DNA of 64,000 bases from positions 15,590,483 to 15,654,482 of the forward strand of contig CM041546.1 of the NCBI GenBank assembly GCA_023238725.1, given 5' to 3'. The notes beneath the pieces were generated by a model. It worked only from the letters and a program-made list of their open reading frames with translations, was not told the origin of the DNA and ran no database searches. The translations under genes were made by a program, and so were the position numbers. The DNA is from Scortum barcoo. Its lineage: Eukaryota > Chordata > Actinopteri > Centrarchiformes > Terapontidae. Below are positions 39,015 through 53,200 of this stretch, one piece after another (position 1 is the first letter of the stretch; each line of letters starts with the position of its first letter).

Positions 39015-39054
39015 TATGTCCCACAGTGACATATTACTGTCACTGTGGGACATA
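39015..39054. repeat. short perfect hairpin specific to unit II
   Basis: The arm 'tatgtcccacagtgac' is followed by an 8-base loop and its exact complement. The paralogous intron positions in other units read through without the second arm, so it is a local inverted duplication in the intron before exon A. Confidence 0.85.
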
Positions 39055-39404
39055 ATGCAAAAAGCATTATTTTTGCTTTTTATTTTTTCATGCAACAAAT
39101 TACAAGCTGGTGACTTGCTGTTGGTTTCTCCCCTACATTCAGACGGCCCAGAAAATGTTAGAATATCTCCATCACAAGAATACCATGAGGAAGGATCAAA
39201 CATCAGTCCGTCCTGCTCAGCTGACTCCAGACCTGCTGCCCAGTTTCGGTGGTTTCTGAATGGAGACCTGCTGCCTGATACTGGACCAGAGCTCATACTG
39301 ATGAACATTCAGATGAGTCAGAGAGGAAACTACAGCTGTCAGGTCCTTTAACAGCAAAACTTTGAGATATCAGACATCTCAGTCTGCAGCTGTAACTGTA
39401 CTGA

Positions 39405-41127
39405 GTAAGTTTAATTAAAAGGTTGAGTGAGTATAGTAGCAATATGTGTCCGACTGATGGCACATAAATGTCCATTCTCATCCATCCTCTGTGATTTGGG
39501 GCTCTCTTACATAACAGTTTTAGTCTGTTGAGTCTACAGCCATACCAGGAGCTCTGTGGTTCAACTCTGCTATATTTAGGCATCAAAGTGCTGCAGGTGA
39601 TACCGCTTCTTTTGTCCACCAGACTGCCTGAAAAACTAGTTACAAGAACAGGAGGTCAGTGTGCTACACCTTTTGGTTTGATAGTGCTCTACAGATTCAC
39701 ATACAGAAGGATTCACCTCATTTTTCAGGGATTTTGCAACACAGCATTTAGGCAGAGTTTCAGTGTTAACTTGGATAAGTGTCATACAATTACAGAAGCC
39801 ATCGAACCACATTTATTGTGGTTGGGAGGACTGTCAAAGTTTGATGAATAGCTTTTCACCTTGTGAACAAAGCTTAGTCAGCAATGAAGAGTAAACTCTG
39901 GACACACACCTTCATTAAAACATTAGCATTTATTTATTGCTTCTTGCAAGTAAATGAGGAAAAGCTGATTGCATAAAGAGGATATAGATAAAGCTTTTTA
40001 AAAATACCATACAATTCAAACCTCATTTCAATCACTGCCAGTGTCTGACCATCATATTTAAAATACTTTTACATATTACACTGCTGTTAGAAACACATGG
40101 CAGAGAAAACATTTGTATTTTGGGGTGTATTTTTAAAAAAATGGAAATGTTGAATTTTGATGTATCTTACTAAACGCTCTGTGTGTAAAATAAAATTTAA
40201 AAAATCTTGTTGATAGTGCTCTACAGATTCACCTACAAAAGGATTCACCTCATTTTTCCTGTGGCCATTAAATATCTGTAGTCAGCATCCTGCTGCATGT
40301 CTGCAAGACAACAAGCAAACAACTTTTAAAGTTCTGTTTTGTGAATGGAGTCCAGATCAATCAGGGCTGTTCTAACTTTGTGGCTGCTGTAGCAATATGC
40401 AAAATAACATGGAACTTAATAGAGGAAAGACACGCACAAGCACAAAACTACCCCAAGTCCTATATGTAGAAATCAGTCTAGAGGGAGTTACAGTGAACTG
40501 AGAAAGTCGGGGAAGATCTCAGTTTTTTGTTCAATATTGCAACAAAAAATGACCAAACAAATGCATAATATATGTCAAATGTTAGAAACAGCCCTTTTAA
40601 TTAAAATCTTAATATTAATATGAACACAATATTTTTCCCATTGTTTATGATGTTGTGAACATTACAATATCTCTGTATCAGATGTGTACACAAATGTTTG
40701 CTAACACATTAGCCACAAAAATTAATAAAGCGATGATATGCCATGACTGCTCCATTTGTCATCTTGTGGAGCTCTTCTGCCTCCAAGTGACCACAATGTC
40801 AATTAAGCAGCTTTAAACACATTTATATTGGTCTGTCCGACAACAAGACTTTCTGATACACTGGTTAATCCTATTACTATTACTGCATCTTGAAAAAAAT
40901 AAGCAAAAGGTAGAAGAGAATTAAGTATGAGAAAACAACATTAGGTGTTTCTTCTTTTCTTGATACAGGTGGGGACTTTACAAGTGTTTTTATTTTCATC
41001 TGCAGGACAAAAAAAGCAAACAAAAATTAAAGCATTTGATTTGTGATCTCTCCATTTAAAAACTACATTCATCTCTGTCATTTTTTAATCTAAAACTCAC
41101 CTTCAAAGGAAAAGAGGACTCTTGAGT
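39405..41127. other. tail-to-tail spacer between units II and III, no gene seen
   Basis: Non-coding; intron remnant of the truncated unit II plus gene, then 3' flank of the unit III minus gene. It resembles 24930-26351 but retains about 200 bp (around 40540-40750) that unit II lacks and unit I partly has. Confidence 0.6.
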
Positions 41128-44100
41128 TCATACGTTTTCATACACATGTTCTTCTTCTAGGCAAAACATAATTTCATTACATCTCATAGCCCAAAATTGT
41201 ATGAATATGATTGATTTTAACATTTCTATCAAAAGTGTGTAATGATGTAGTAATCTAAGTGTAAGGTGAAGTTAGATCAGAATACTTACCTTTATTATTT
41301 GGCTGAGGATTCTTCTTAGTTCTAAATATTTGAAATAAAACATTGTTAAATTGTGACCAGCTAGATGCTTCTTAAACTTACAACTGTAACCAAGTTATAA
41401 TTGATTAATATAGTAAAAGTAAAAGTAATAAAGTTAAAAAAGTATTTGTAAACTGTTTAATAAAGGTCAATATATAAGCACATATTAATATTACAAACAA
41501 ATCTTTATCTTTACAAGAAAAATATATACAAACCATCCAGTTGTGACAAATGTGTTAATTTTGTTTAATTTGAGTGTTATTTATATGGTGAAAGTCACAT
41601 TAAAAGGTCAAGTGAGTTCAAGGAGTCGTGGAGTATTAAAGTACTGTCTGTAACTAAATGTACTATGTTTAATGTATAATAAGGTTAATGCTAATATCTG
41701 ACTTAAAGTCAGCTACAATTACCACCACACGCTCCAAAAATAAAACTGCATTTAATGTCTGTCTAGTAACATTAGGAAATGTTATTTTTCACTCACTTCT
41801 TTTTATAAATAAAGTACCCTCCAGCAGACACAGCAACAGCAAATATACATAAACATATTGTTATTCCAGCAATGGCACCAGCTGAAAGTCCAGAAGATCC
41901 CGCTGGGACTGAAGAAATAAAACAGAATACAAGCTTGTAGTGTTACCCATTTTTGAAACACACAAACTGCTGTACTGTATTAGTGAAGTATTATTTATAG
42001 TATATCACAGCAAATGCAAACTATGGAGACAGGATGAAAATTGTATGGTACAAGTACAATATAATATTGAGAACTGAACATTTTTATGCCTCCTCTTACT
42101 GCCACCAAAAAATGACCTTTACCTGTTACAGTCAGTTCATGCACCACTGATGATGTCCTTCCAGTTATATCATTCATTGCTGTGCAGGTGTAGTTCCCAC
42201 TGTCAGAAAATTCAGTGTTGTCTTTAATACGAACTCAGAAGAACTGTGTATCTCTGTCCCGTTCAGTTTCCAGGTGAAAGAAGCAGGATGGTGTGGACTC
42301 AGCTGAACACATTAAATTCAAGGTCTTTTTCTCCTGTATCTTATTTGGACCAAAGACTTTAACATTTTCTGGACCATCTGAAAAACAAAGAGAACTCATC
42401 AGTAGCACTCTTTTGTTTATGGCACTTATTATTTTGAACAGTAAATGTAAAAATAATTTTCTCTGTACTGTACAGTCTGTTACCTACATATTAGATTAAT
42501 CACTATATAAATGAAAGATCATGAATGTATTTAGCTTCTTCACTGTTGATGGGGTTGCTGATTTTACAGGAATAAACTCCAGTGTGTTTTCTATTCAGAC
42601 TGTTAAAAGACAACACCCTGTTTTCATCATAAAGTGTCATGTTGTCAGCCAAGATCAGATCTGAGCCATCCTTCATCCACTTTCTGCTAAAGACAGAGCC
42701 AGCAGCTTCACAGGTTAAGTTGGCTGAGATCCCCTCAGTCATCACGTCTTGTCGAGGCCCTGACAGAAGCATCTGATATCCTCTCTGTTGGGCAAAAGAT
42801 CAAGGATTTTATGTTGGGTAAGGTTGGGTAAATAAAGAAACTGAGGGCAGCACAAACATCATTATTACAGGTTTCAACAGATAAAAAACTGTAGAAAACA
42901 CATGACCATTGCCATTTAATGCACTTTTCATTCATTGAAATGTTGATTCAAGTCTCTAAAAGACTTAATGGAGCATGAACCTGCAATAACTTACAGCTAA
43001 CAGCTGTCACCTGGTAAGTTTAAGTTGAGTGTCTCCTTTTTTGCTCTGTGTTGGTCTCTACCAACTCCTGAGGGACTGGCTCACTACTTGCTAAATTCAC
43101 CAGCAAGTTGCTAACTCTGTCTGCTGTTTGATGCCGTGTAGGTGTACAGTGGGTTTTGCTGAAAACAGCTGCCTGCTGCCCAAATGATGCTATGACCATG
43201 AAGCAAGACAGTGAGCGGCTGGAAAAAGTATGTGGTTAGTTATGTGGTTCATTTTAAAAAAAAAAAAAAGTATATATTATAGCCAAATTGGAGTTATGTT
43301 TGTGTATGGCCTCCCTTAATTTTTATCATTAAATAACAAGTTACTTTGATTTGAAAACCGATACAAATCAGAGGTGGACATTTACGTGCCATCAGTCGGA
43401 CACATATTACTACTATATTCACTCAACCTTTTAATTAAACTTACTCAGTACAGTTACAGCTGCAGACTGAGATGTCTGATATCTCAAAGTTTTGCTGTTA
43501 AAGGCCTGACAGCTGTAGTTTCCACTCTGACTCATCTGAATGTTCATCAGTATGAGCTCTGGTCCAGTATCAGGCAGCAGGTCTCCATTCAGAAACCACT
43601 GAAACTGGGCAGCAGGTCTGGAGTCAGCTGAGCAGGACAGGCTGATGTTTGATCCTTCCTCATGGTATTCTTGTGATGGAGATATTCTAACATTTTCTGG
43701 GCCATCTGAATGTAGGGGAGAAACCAACAGCAAAGCAAAATCACCAGCTTGTAATTTGTTGCATGAAAAAATAAAAAGGAAAAATAATGCAGCTTGACTC
43801 ACTGTGGGACATATTACCAGATTACTCTGCACAGCTGCATCATTGTCCACTAAGTAAGGGGGGAAAAACAGAGCCCTCTGTATAATGAAATGAACAGCCC
43901 GCTAATACATGATAACACTTTCTAAATGAAACTGAATGTATTATGTGTTTAATTTGTTGTCACTCTGCAGTGATGTTGTACTGGAGTCCTTTAAAATGTT
44001 TTTCTAATATATTGAAAGAAAAACAAAACATACAAACAAACAAAAAAAGGCAGATAATCTAAATTCTTTCTGATGTTTACATGCAGATGTTGTCACATAA

Positions 44101-47100
44101 AGTACTGAGCATGTAGGTTAATAACTTACAGATGATGGAGAGTTTTATAGGATCACTGTCGTTATGACTGACAGGATTGGACACACGACACACAAACGGT
44201 CCCTCGTCGTAGCGGGTCACATCGACAATAGTGAGATTGGCGCCTCCATCAGTGAGCTGAACTCTGTCGCTGGCTGTCACCTCAGAGCTGCCGTTCATCC
44301 AGAGGAAAGACAGAGAGGATCCAGAGGAGGAGCAGGACAGATGGACAGAGCTGCTTGAACTCCACAAACTCTGTGCTGCTGGCAGTCACCTGAACATTAG
44401 GAGACTGCGCTCTGTGGGTGAGAAACAAAATAATTTTATATTTGAGACCACCTAACAAAAAGAATATTGTCAAGAGGACAGCAGTAAAGTAGAGCCTTCA
44501 TGAATCCCATACAGCATTACTGAGCATTTATGACTGTACATTGTAAGCTCTTAAGGCTGAGAAGAACTGATGAAAAATCAATCAAATCTGTTGTTGAACT
44601 GATAGCTCTATCTCTCTCAAAATTCTGAAAAACTCTGGTGGCACTAGAGGAAACTAGAGATCTAAAGGTGGACAGAAAAATCTTTTTTCTTTCCATTTCA
44701 ATTTCAAGTAATTTCTGCGATAGTATGATAATGATCAGACACAGAAGATACCCATAAACACACACAAATAACAGACGTTAAAGCCTTTCCAAGTAAATAC
44801 TACATGAAGTTGTTCAGCCATACAGTTTCCCTAAAATCCTACTCTAGAGCTGTTGAATGAAGAGTCGATAAATTGATTTCAGTTAGATTTCAGTCATGTC
44901 ACCAAGGACTTGAGCCTCAACTTGGATTTGATGCTCTCAGCTTGCTTAAATCTTAAGATAAACTGATCCACGATCCACTTTGAGGTTGCAAAGTCTTGTA
45001 AAACAGGAAGTATGGCAAAGGCTGTGGCACACACACCTGGATCATTTCATTATCATGTGCAATCCAATGATTGAATGTTTGGTAGTTTTGTCAGATTTTG
45101 AGTTTTGAGTTTAAGAGATTTATGAAAATTTTCTGCATCTGAAGAGTCTTTTGTTCAAACATTTTGGGAAAGATATTGATTTTTGTTTCTATGAGATGAT
45201 ACAGTGTATATAGCAGTAAACTCCAATGTAGAAAATGAGTGATTGTACATGAGAATTTGAGTGTTTCCCCAAATATTAAATGTTTTTAAGGAATATTTAC
45301 ATTTTTCTCACTGCTACATAACCTGTAGTGCACATTATGTACAGCACATACGAAATCCCGTGTTTGTATCTGATCATAAAACTTTGTTTGTATCATGTTG
45401 GATGTTGTTGAAGATTATCCTACCTATTACACACTTGCACAATAATGAAGCAAATATGTGCTGAAACATTTTTGTTAGCGGTTCCCCTCCAAAAATGTTT
45501 TGAAAGGGAATTTCATACCAAACAGTACCGTAACTTCAGAGGAAAGACATTCGATTTTCAATTGATGAGTGAAGCAGACGGTGAAGGGCCAATAACCAAC
45601 AGGAGGCATTATTACAGCTAGCAAACCCTGTTTCAGTGTTCATATGAGCACCCCCTAAAAAATTAAATTTGCTGACTTCCAGCAGGTTTAACCTCTTACC
45701 TTGCTACACTGATGTACAGGTGTACGTACCCAGAGGACTCTGTGACATCACTGTTGGATGTGGTTAGAGGTAAACATACCGCACTTCTGACCTGAGACCT
45801 CAGAGATGCTGGGTGTAGTATCAGAGATGAAAAAAACTTTTATACTTTCAAGCAGAGAGGGAAGAGAGCTAGCTTTTGTTTAGCTGGTGTTGAGTTACTC
45901 ATTAATTTTAATTTATATCTAGGCTTACCTCCATGACCTACAGCCCTAAAACTGGTCATGCCATGTTAATGTGACTTTGTGATTTTTCACCAGATGTTTC
46001 AAATAATGTGAATTTACTTGGTCACAGTGATCAACTTTATGAGTGTCCTAAAGGCATCTTCCAGTAAATAATCTTGGTGAGTTTAGTAGATTCATACAGA
46101 TTTGAGTTTTTGTAATAACAAGTTGTTCATCATGGGAATAATGAATAGTAATAACAGTTTATGCTTCAGCTGAGATGTTTTTATGATGCTCATTTGCCTG
46201 TTCAGTATTGACATGTTGATAAAACTGAGTATCAGTTCCTGCCTTCAATGTTTTCCAGCTGTAAAATGAACCATTTATCCCCAATTAGGAACTGTTGAAG
46301 TTCAAATCATTTAAAAACCAACAGCATTTATTTGTTGTTCAATTGTTATAACTAATCTTCTCCATTAGAAATTGTAAGAGATGCAACAATGTGAAACATT
46401 TGCTCACCATACCCGTCCAGTCTGATGGATGCATCCTTGAAATTCCGTCTCCCACTGGTGAAAATGGATATTCCGTGTATTCTCCACTGTCATTAATTAC
46501 TGCCCATTTTTGATGATTATCAAGAAAATTCCATCCACTTATGAAAAATGTGAGATGCAGCTGAAAGCTCTGGAGGATGTTCTTTTACTTTTTGTCAGAG
46601 TGGAGTTTTTGTACAGTTTGTGAAATTTCAGCATATTTGTGCAAATTCAAGTTTCTTTAAAGGCACCTGAAAACATGATCTCTGTTTTAGCTGACATGTT
46701 TTGAATCTCTTTTGATAGATCTTATTTGAAAACACTGGACAGCTAAACACAATTATTGGAATAGAAACAATAGTTCATTGCTTGCTCGTTTGCATAATTT
46801 CCATTCAGAATTAAACAGCATGTGAAATATTTGCTCACCATACACATCCAGTCTGACGGCTCCGTCCCCGACTGTGTCTCCCACTGGGTTAAAACGGTTA
46901 CTTTGTATTCTCCGCTGTCATTAAGAGACACATCTCTGAGCTGCAGAGATCCAGTAGACAAGAAGAGGGTGATCCTGCCTTCATACTCCGAGCCAGTTGT
47001 GTTTCCTCTATTATCAAAACTGAATAATATTTCTCTCTCCAAATCTCCAGGTAACAAGTGAAAATGGTGTTTCTGGTGGAGTCAGTGTTGTTTTGAACAT

Positions 47101-47423
47101 CACCGTCTCTCCCTCAGCTGCATTCTCAACATCTGGCAACACACCAGCTCCTTTAGGCTAAACCTGAAAGACACAATTACAGGTCTGACAGCAGTGGAAA
47201 TGAGGACTCGCCATGATGAAGAGCTTAAATCACAATTCAATACAAAGTCTTGATGTAAAAAAACTTCTTAAAGCACAAAAATGGCAACTGACAAAATAAC
47301 ACAAGTGATGGTTGCATGTAGAGAAACAAGTGAATGAATATTTGCTTCAATCTGCTGGATTAAGTACTAAAATTTACCTAAGATGACTCCAAGGATGATA
47401 AAGTGTATCACAGCTATTTTCAT
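41128..47423 (-). CDS. CEACAM-like 5-Ig transmembrane receptor, unit III (frames interrupted)
   Basis: Exons: signal 47378-47423 (MKIAVIHFIILGVIL), N 46839-47163, B 44130-44411, A 43445-43705, C 42488-42784, D 42123-42377, transmembrane 41797-41908, tail 41290-41321 and last tail 41128-41156. Signal, A, membrane and tail exons are intact. N has four extra bases, one creating TAA right after its start (TTA GCC TAA). B has three extra bases and an early TGA. C has one extra base near 42750 and a rewritten 3' end about 24 bp longer. D has three extra bases. The membrane segment matches the unit I protein, and the tail ends EEEHVYENV-stop. By architecture a surface recognition receptor; as written, the frame is not translatable. 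Confidence 0.8.
46408..46500 (-). pseudogene. relic N-domain half exon, unit III
   Basis: Third copy of the half-exon relic (compare 17112-17203), donor 'G|gtgagcaaat' intact. It has several extra bases, so the open frame is lost. Confidence 0.7.
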
Positions 47424-50296
47424 TTCGTCTGCAGTATCATCAAGTTTCACAAGAGAAAAGAGGGATCAGACTAGTTCACTTTCCCTTTGCTAATCTCAGA
47501 ATAATGTAGCACAAGGAAGTACTGTGGTACTTTCCCATCATCAGGGCTGTAAGGTCCACCTGTCAGCCTAGTTGATCATTAACACTATACACAACAAGTA
47601 ACTTTTATAGGATAATTAAAGAAAGTGCTTCTTGAAACTGATTTTTTTTATTATGCCCAATAGTACATAATCAAGGATCACAGTTTGACATGACATAAAC
47701 ATTCAGGCTTTATTTTTGGTGGTCTGTATCTGAGGATGTATCCTAATGACTTTTTGAGTGAAATGTCTTGACAATCTCACTGTTGCAGTAAAATATGATG
47801 CAGACCATGATGTTCCTGTCAGATTGAATTTTGAATCTTTTGATGATTTCCTGACTTCTCATCAAGTCTACATTTCAGTTAGTTAGCTTTGGTTTATAAC
47901 CATATTCCTGCAAATGTCTCTAATTGCACAAATGTAAAAACAAATTGTACCAGTTTGCCATATTACATGATTGAAATACCTTTTGGACCAATTTTAAATA
48001 CCTAATCATTTTGAACAATTCAGATCAAAGGTCAACACTTGGCATGCGAATGTCTTAGAAAGTTATAAAAAGAAGTAACAAGAGTCAACAAATGTTATCA
48101 AGCATTAATTTTGCAAAATAATAATAAAAGAAAAGGTTATTGCAATAATAAGAAAAGGTTATTGCAATAATAATGCACATTTTTATGGTCAACATAACTT
48201 TAAGTGCTGGAGAAAGGATTCTTGATTCTTCAAAGTGCAATAACAATAAGCCTCTCAGTGTCATATACCTGTGGAGAGAGCAGAAAGAATTGGATGTGTG
48301 ATCACACAGTTTGAATGTTATGAATGAAGACATCTTGCAGGGAGACACATTTGTTTTAAAATAATCCACATGAAAAGTAGAGTTGTCTGGGTGGTTGGAG
48401 CTGGCACCAGAAGCAGCACTATGTTGCCATGTTGATGTGGGTCATCTGTCCTCATGGTTGTTAGTCGAGGCGAGCCACGTTGTGAAGACACCTGTTTGCT
48501 CTGTGAAGGTCTGGGATATAAGTTTGCAGTATCTGAAATTAGAGGTTGGACAAGAATATGAAAACCAAATATGACAACTTTTTATATCACTTGTCATTTT
48601 TAATACTAACTAGTCTCTGGACAACATAACAGTGATCTGCATTCAACCACACCAACAGAGGTGTGAACCTTCACTGGCCTCATGATTCAACACAAAAATG
48701 ATTCTCTGCTTTAGAAATACTAAGTGAGTTTATATCACTGACTGCTGGTTTGGTATCTCTCAACATATAAATAATGTTAGCCAAAATGCACAATTCAACA
48801 CAAGACAGTGAATACAGCTGAGTCTGTTACAACATCACAGTTAGTTTAAAAAAGTTCACAGTCATGTTCTTACCTCTCTGAGTGACTCGCCAACAACACT
48901 GGACAGGTTGGGATGTTGGGATCAGGACAAACACCAAACCGAATACGACTGTCTGGAAACTTCACAAAGATATTTTTAACAACTTTCAGATAAAACAGAA
49001 GCTAACCACTAGCCTTAGCATGGCAAAAGAGCTAATGTTAGCTTCAAAACAGTAACAACATCAGATTCACCACAGACTGTTACTGTAATCACTGACATCT
49101 CAGCTTTGTGGTTAATTTGATAGAAAACCAAAGTTAAATCAAATGGTGATAGTTACCTGTTCAGCAGAAATGTGTCTAACTCTTCATCAGTGTGAATCTT
49201 TTCGGTATGTTAGCATTGCTATGGTTAGCATGTTAGCTTTCTGATGTTAGACTTTAGCTCAGAGCGCCACACATTGTGTCTGTGTACAGACTCAAAGATT
49301 CAACATTTTAATATCACGTGCACAACAATTGGACAACATGGAGTAGTTACTGGCAATGACATTCTTGAGTCTCTGGCTCCCTGAAACAATGCTCAAAAAT
49401 ATTTAGATTGAAAGACCATTGGTGCAAAAAGAAAAATAGATATAGAACTAAAATAAATAATAACCTTAAGTAATAAAATAAAATATAGACCTAAAATATA
49501 AATTAATAACTAAAAACATTCTAAATAATATATATAGAATATAGAATATAATATAGAAAATACTGTTGGCTTTAACAAGGTGCAAAGTATTGAAATAGTG
49601 TGTTAAGTGGAGTCTAATGGCCACAGAGCTGCTAGAGTGGCTGTAGACTCGTAGTCTTGGCAATATGATGCATAAACTGAAGAGGTTTTGGAAATTATTC
49701 TAATATTTTCCTTTTCATTGCCACTCTTTATCCACCTAGTATTTTTCCAAGAAGCAGAGTCGTCTTCATTAGAAATTGAAATGCAAATAAACATCAAAAG
49801 CAAAAACAAGCAAGCTCTGTGATGTTTATATCATTTCATAATTTTCCTCCAAATTCACCCTACACATTTAGTGTGTATGTAAGTGCTGGGATCTTAGCAA
49901 GAATTCAAAATAATTATTTACTTGTTTTAAACATTTCTGCCATCATGTTTGTTACAGGTTTATAAATATGTAGATTTCCTTTCAGACTAGAACCTTGACT
50001 GACCTGGATCAGTGGAAGTTAAATGGCCTGACTATGTGCTGTTTACCAAATCAGTAACACATTTCGTCTATGGGATTATTAATACTTACATCAGTGTGTC
50101 AGTACAAACATGGATGCACCACAAGAGGGCGAAGTCTTGCAGCGTCAGGGCATGACTGCAGATCCACTGGGTTTATGTTATCATGCACTCAGTTTGTAAC
50201 TCAGTCTCATAATCAGTGCTGCCGGCAGGGTTCACATCTACAAAGGACGGTCAAGACCGGACGGCTGATCTCTCCTCAGCTCACAAAGCTGGATCA
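47424..50296. promoter_or_regulatory. divergent spacer with shared promoter region, unit III
   Basis: About 2.87 kb between the start codons of the unit III pair, collinear with the other two spacers. It contains the empty Tc1 target (TA at 47794-47795) and a private 22-bp tandem duplication at 48129-48172. No exon is visible. Promoter role inferred from layout. Confidence 0.5.
48129..48172. repeat. 22-bp tandem duplication
   Basis: 'agaaaaggttattgcaataa' plus two further bases occurs twice in a row; units I and II have one copy at the matching place. Confidence 0.85.
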
Positions 50297-53200
50297 ATGG
50301 ATATATTACCTTTACTCTGTATTGTCTCTGTGGCTTTCACAGGTAAGGATCTTAAACTTGTTGAATACTTGTTGGAAAGGGATTTATTCAGTGATCAAGG
50401 TGCAAGCTTTTTGGTTTTATGATTGGAGATGTTGTGGACCATATGTGTAACTAAAAATAATCACTTAAACCACAAAAATAGCTGAAACAAAAAATTATTT
50501 AAAGTTGGCCCAGAAGCATGTGGCTGAGGATGTTTGGAAATGTATATTTTTTAACTTTGCAAAAGAAATAGAAAAAAAACATATTAATATTAATTAATTG
50601 ATTAATATATTAATCATAATCTTGATATATTAGCTGCATTAAATGTGTTGGCTGTTTGTTATGATAGACCTGATTTCTTTGAAACTGGACCACCTTAGGG
50701 GACTTGATATCCTTTTATGTGGTCTAAAATGAAATCAGTTGGCCAAAAATGTTATTAACAAGGATATTGTTCCCACTGGACCCATTTTGCAATGTACTCA
50801 TCTTATTAGAGTTATAGAAATATAAAGTATTTGTCCATCCTGCTGTCTCTTTCAGGTTTAGCCAAAGGAGCTGGTGTGTTGCCGGATGTTCAGAATGCAG
50901 CTGAGGGAGAGACGGTGATGTTCAAAACAACACTGACTCCACCAGAAACACCATTTTCACTTGTTACCTGGAGATTTGGAGATAGAAACTATTAATCCAC
51001 TTTTGATAATAGTAATGGAGGAAGCACAACTGGCACACCGGAGTATGAAGGCAGGATCACCCTCTTCTTGTCTACTGGATCTCTGCAGCTCAGAGAATGT
51101 GTCTCTTAATGACAGCGGAGAATACAAAGTAACCGTTTTCCCAGTGGGAGACACAGTTCGGGGACGGAGCCGTCAGACTGGATGTGTATGGTGAGCAAAT
51201 ATTTCACATGCTTGTTTAATTCTGAATGGAAATTATGCAAACGAGCGAGCGATGAATATTTTTTGTTCTAATAATTGTGTTTAGCTGTCCAGTGTTTTCA
51301 AATAAGATCTATCAAAAGAGATTCAAAACATGTCAGCTAAAACAGAGATCATGTTTTCAGGTGCCTTTAAAGAAACTTGAATTTGCACAAATATGCTGAA
51401 ATTTCAACAAACTGTACACAAAACTCCACTCTGACAAAAAGTAAAAGAACATCCTCCAGAGCTTTCAGCTGCATCTCACAGTTTTCATCAGTGGACAGAA
51501 TTTGTTTAATCAAAAACAGGCGGTTGTATTGATCATCTGTGAACAGAGACAGGGGCTAGAATAATAGTAATGTCTTAAAGTCTTATAATAAATAAACTAA
51601 ATCAAAGCTTACCTCAGTCTCTGGACTTGCATCCTCTCGCTTCCCATGCAATTCCCACACTTTGCAAATTAAAATCATACTACAACACATTGCTTTATAC
51701 CACACTTTATCCCTTTATTACTTTAAAATATAACTGAACATTGAGTTTCCTAGATGTCCAAAACAAAATGCTATGATGGACATAAACCTAAAGCAACTGT
51801 AAAAACAAGTGATGTGAAATGTGTATTCAGTCTCTTCAGTGTTTCCCTCTACTGTACCGTCTCGTTTTTCACCCACAGAGCGAGTCTCTAATGTTCAGGT
51901 GACTGCCAGCAGCACAGAGTTTGTGGAGTTCAACAGCTCTGTCCGTCTGTCCTGCTCCTCTTCTGGATCCTCTCTGTCTTTCCTCTGGATGAACGGCAGC
52001 TCTGAGGTGACAGCCAGCGACAGAGTTCAGCTCACTGATGGAGGCACCAGTCTCACTATTGTCAATGTGACCCGCTACGACGAGGGACCGTTTGTGTGTC
52101 GTAATGTGTCCAATCCTGTCAGTCATAACGGCGACAGTGATCCTATAAAACTCTCCATCATCTGTAAGTTATTAACCTACATGCTCAGTACTTTATGTGA
52201 CAACATCTGATTATAGATATATAGGTAAAGATATAGATATACTTTATTGATCCCAAGCATGGAAATTACAGTGTAGCAGCAGCTCAGTCAACTTAACCTG
52301 TGAAGCTGCTGGCTATGTCAGATCTGATCTTGGCTGACAACATGACACTTTATGACGAGAACAGGGTGTTGTCTTTTAACGTCTGAATAGAAAACACAGC
52401 AGAGGATATGCCTGAAAATTGGCAACCCCATCAATAATAAAGAAGCTAAATACATGCTCAGTACTTTATGTGACAACATCTGCATGTAAACATCAGAAAG
52501 AATTTAGATTATTTGCCTAACTTTTTGTTTGTTTGTATATTTTGTTTTTCTTTCAATATATTAGAAAAACATTTTAAAGGACTCCAGTACAACATCACTG
52601 CAGAGTGACAACAAATTAAACACATAATACATTCAGTTTCATTTAGAAAGTGTTAACGTGTATTAGCGGGCTGTTCATTTCATTATACAGAGGGCTCTTT
52701 TTTTCCCCCTTACTTAGTGGACAATGATGCAGCTGTGCATAGTAATCTGGTAATATGTCCCACAATGAGTCAAGCTGCATTATTTTTGCTTTTTATTTTT
52801 CATGCAACTTTACAAATTACAAGCTGATGATTTTGCTTTGCTGTTGGTTTCTCCCCTACATTCAGATGGCCCAGAAAATGTTACAATATCTCCATTACAA
52901 GGATGCAAGCAACATGTTGTTTCTTCTCCAGCTACTGTTCTTTTATTGGTGACCATACTGTTTTATGTCTTTTTCCCCAGATGGCCCAGAAAATACAAAT
53001 CTGACACTATCTCCATCACAAGAATACCATGAGGAAGGATCAAACATCAGCCTGTCCTGCTCAGCTGACTCCAGACCTGCTGCCCAGTTTCAGTGGTTTC
53101 TGAATGGAAGACCTGCTGCCTGATACTGGACCAGAGCTCATTACTGACGAACATTCAGATGAGTCAGAGTGGAAACTACAGCTGTCAGGCCTTTTAACAG

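Larger units (their letters stand above)
36049..39404 (+). pseudogene. CEACAM-like gene truncated after exon A and split by a solo LTR, unit II
   Basis: Exons: signal 36049-36094 (MDILPLLCIVSVAFT), N 36606-36930, B 37629-38757 and A 39143-39404. N has four extra bases (325 instead of 321). B is interrupted by an 844-bp solo LTR plus a 5-bp target duplication; without them it is 280 bp, one base too long. The LTR brings in-frame stops shortly after NPVSHNDS. A has one extra base (CAGGTCCTTT, about 39346). No C, D, membrane or tail exon follows before the left edge of unit III. This is a pseudogene on three independent grounds: truncation, insertion and frame breaks. Confidence 0.9.
24994..39495. 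repeat. segmental duplication unit II
   Basis: Second copy of the head-to-head pair: minus gene 26352-33238 and plus gene 36049-39404, spacer 33239-36048. It begins at the joint 'cctctgatttggggctctct', where intron sequence of the preceding plus gene runs into the left-edge sequence seen at 8751. Unit-specific changes are a solo LTR in the plus gene (37883-38726), a small hairpin (39015-39054) and absence of the Tc1-like insertion. Confidence 0.85.

Noticed and set aside
39149..39404. Idea that truncated plus genes use C and D exons of the next unit
   Set aside because: The next unit's C and D exons lie on the opposite strand, so they cannot be spliced to the plus transcript.
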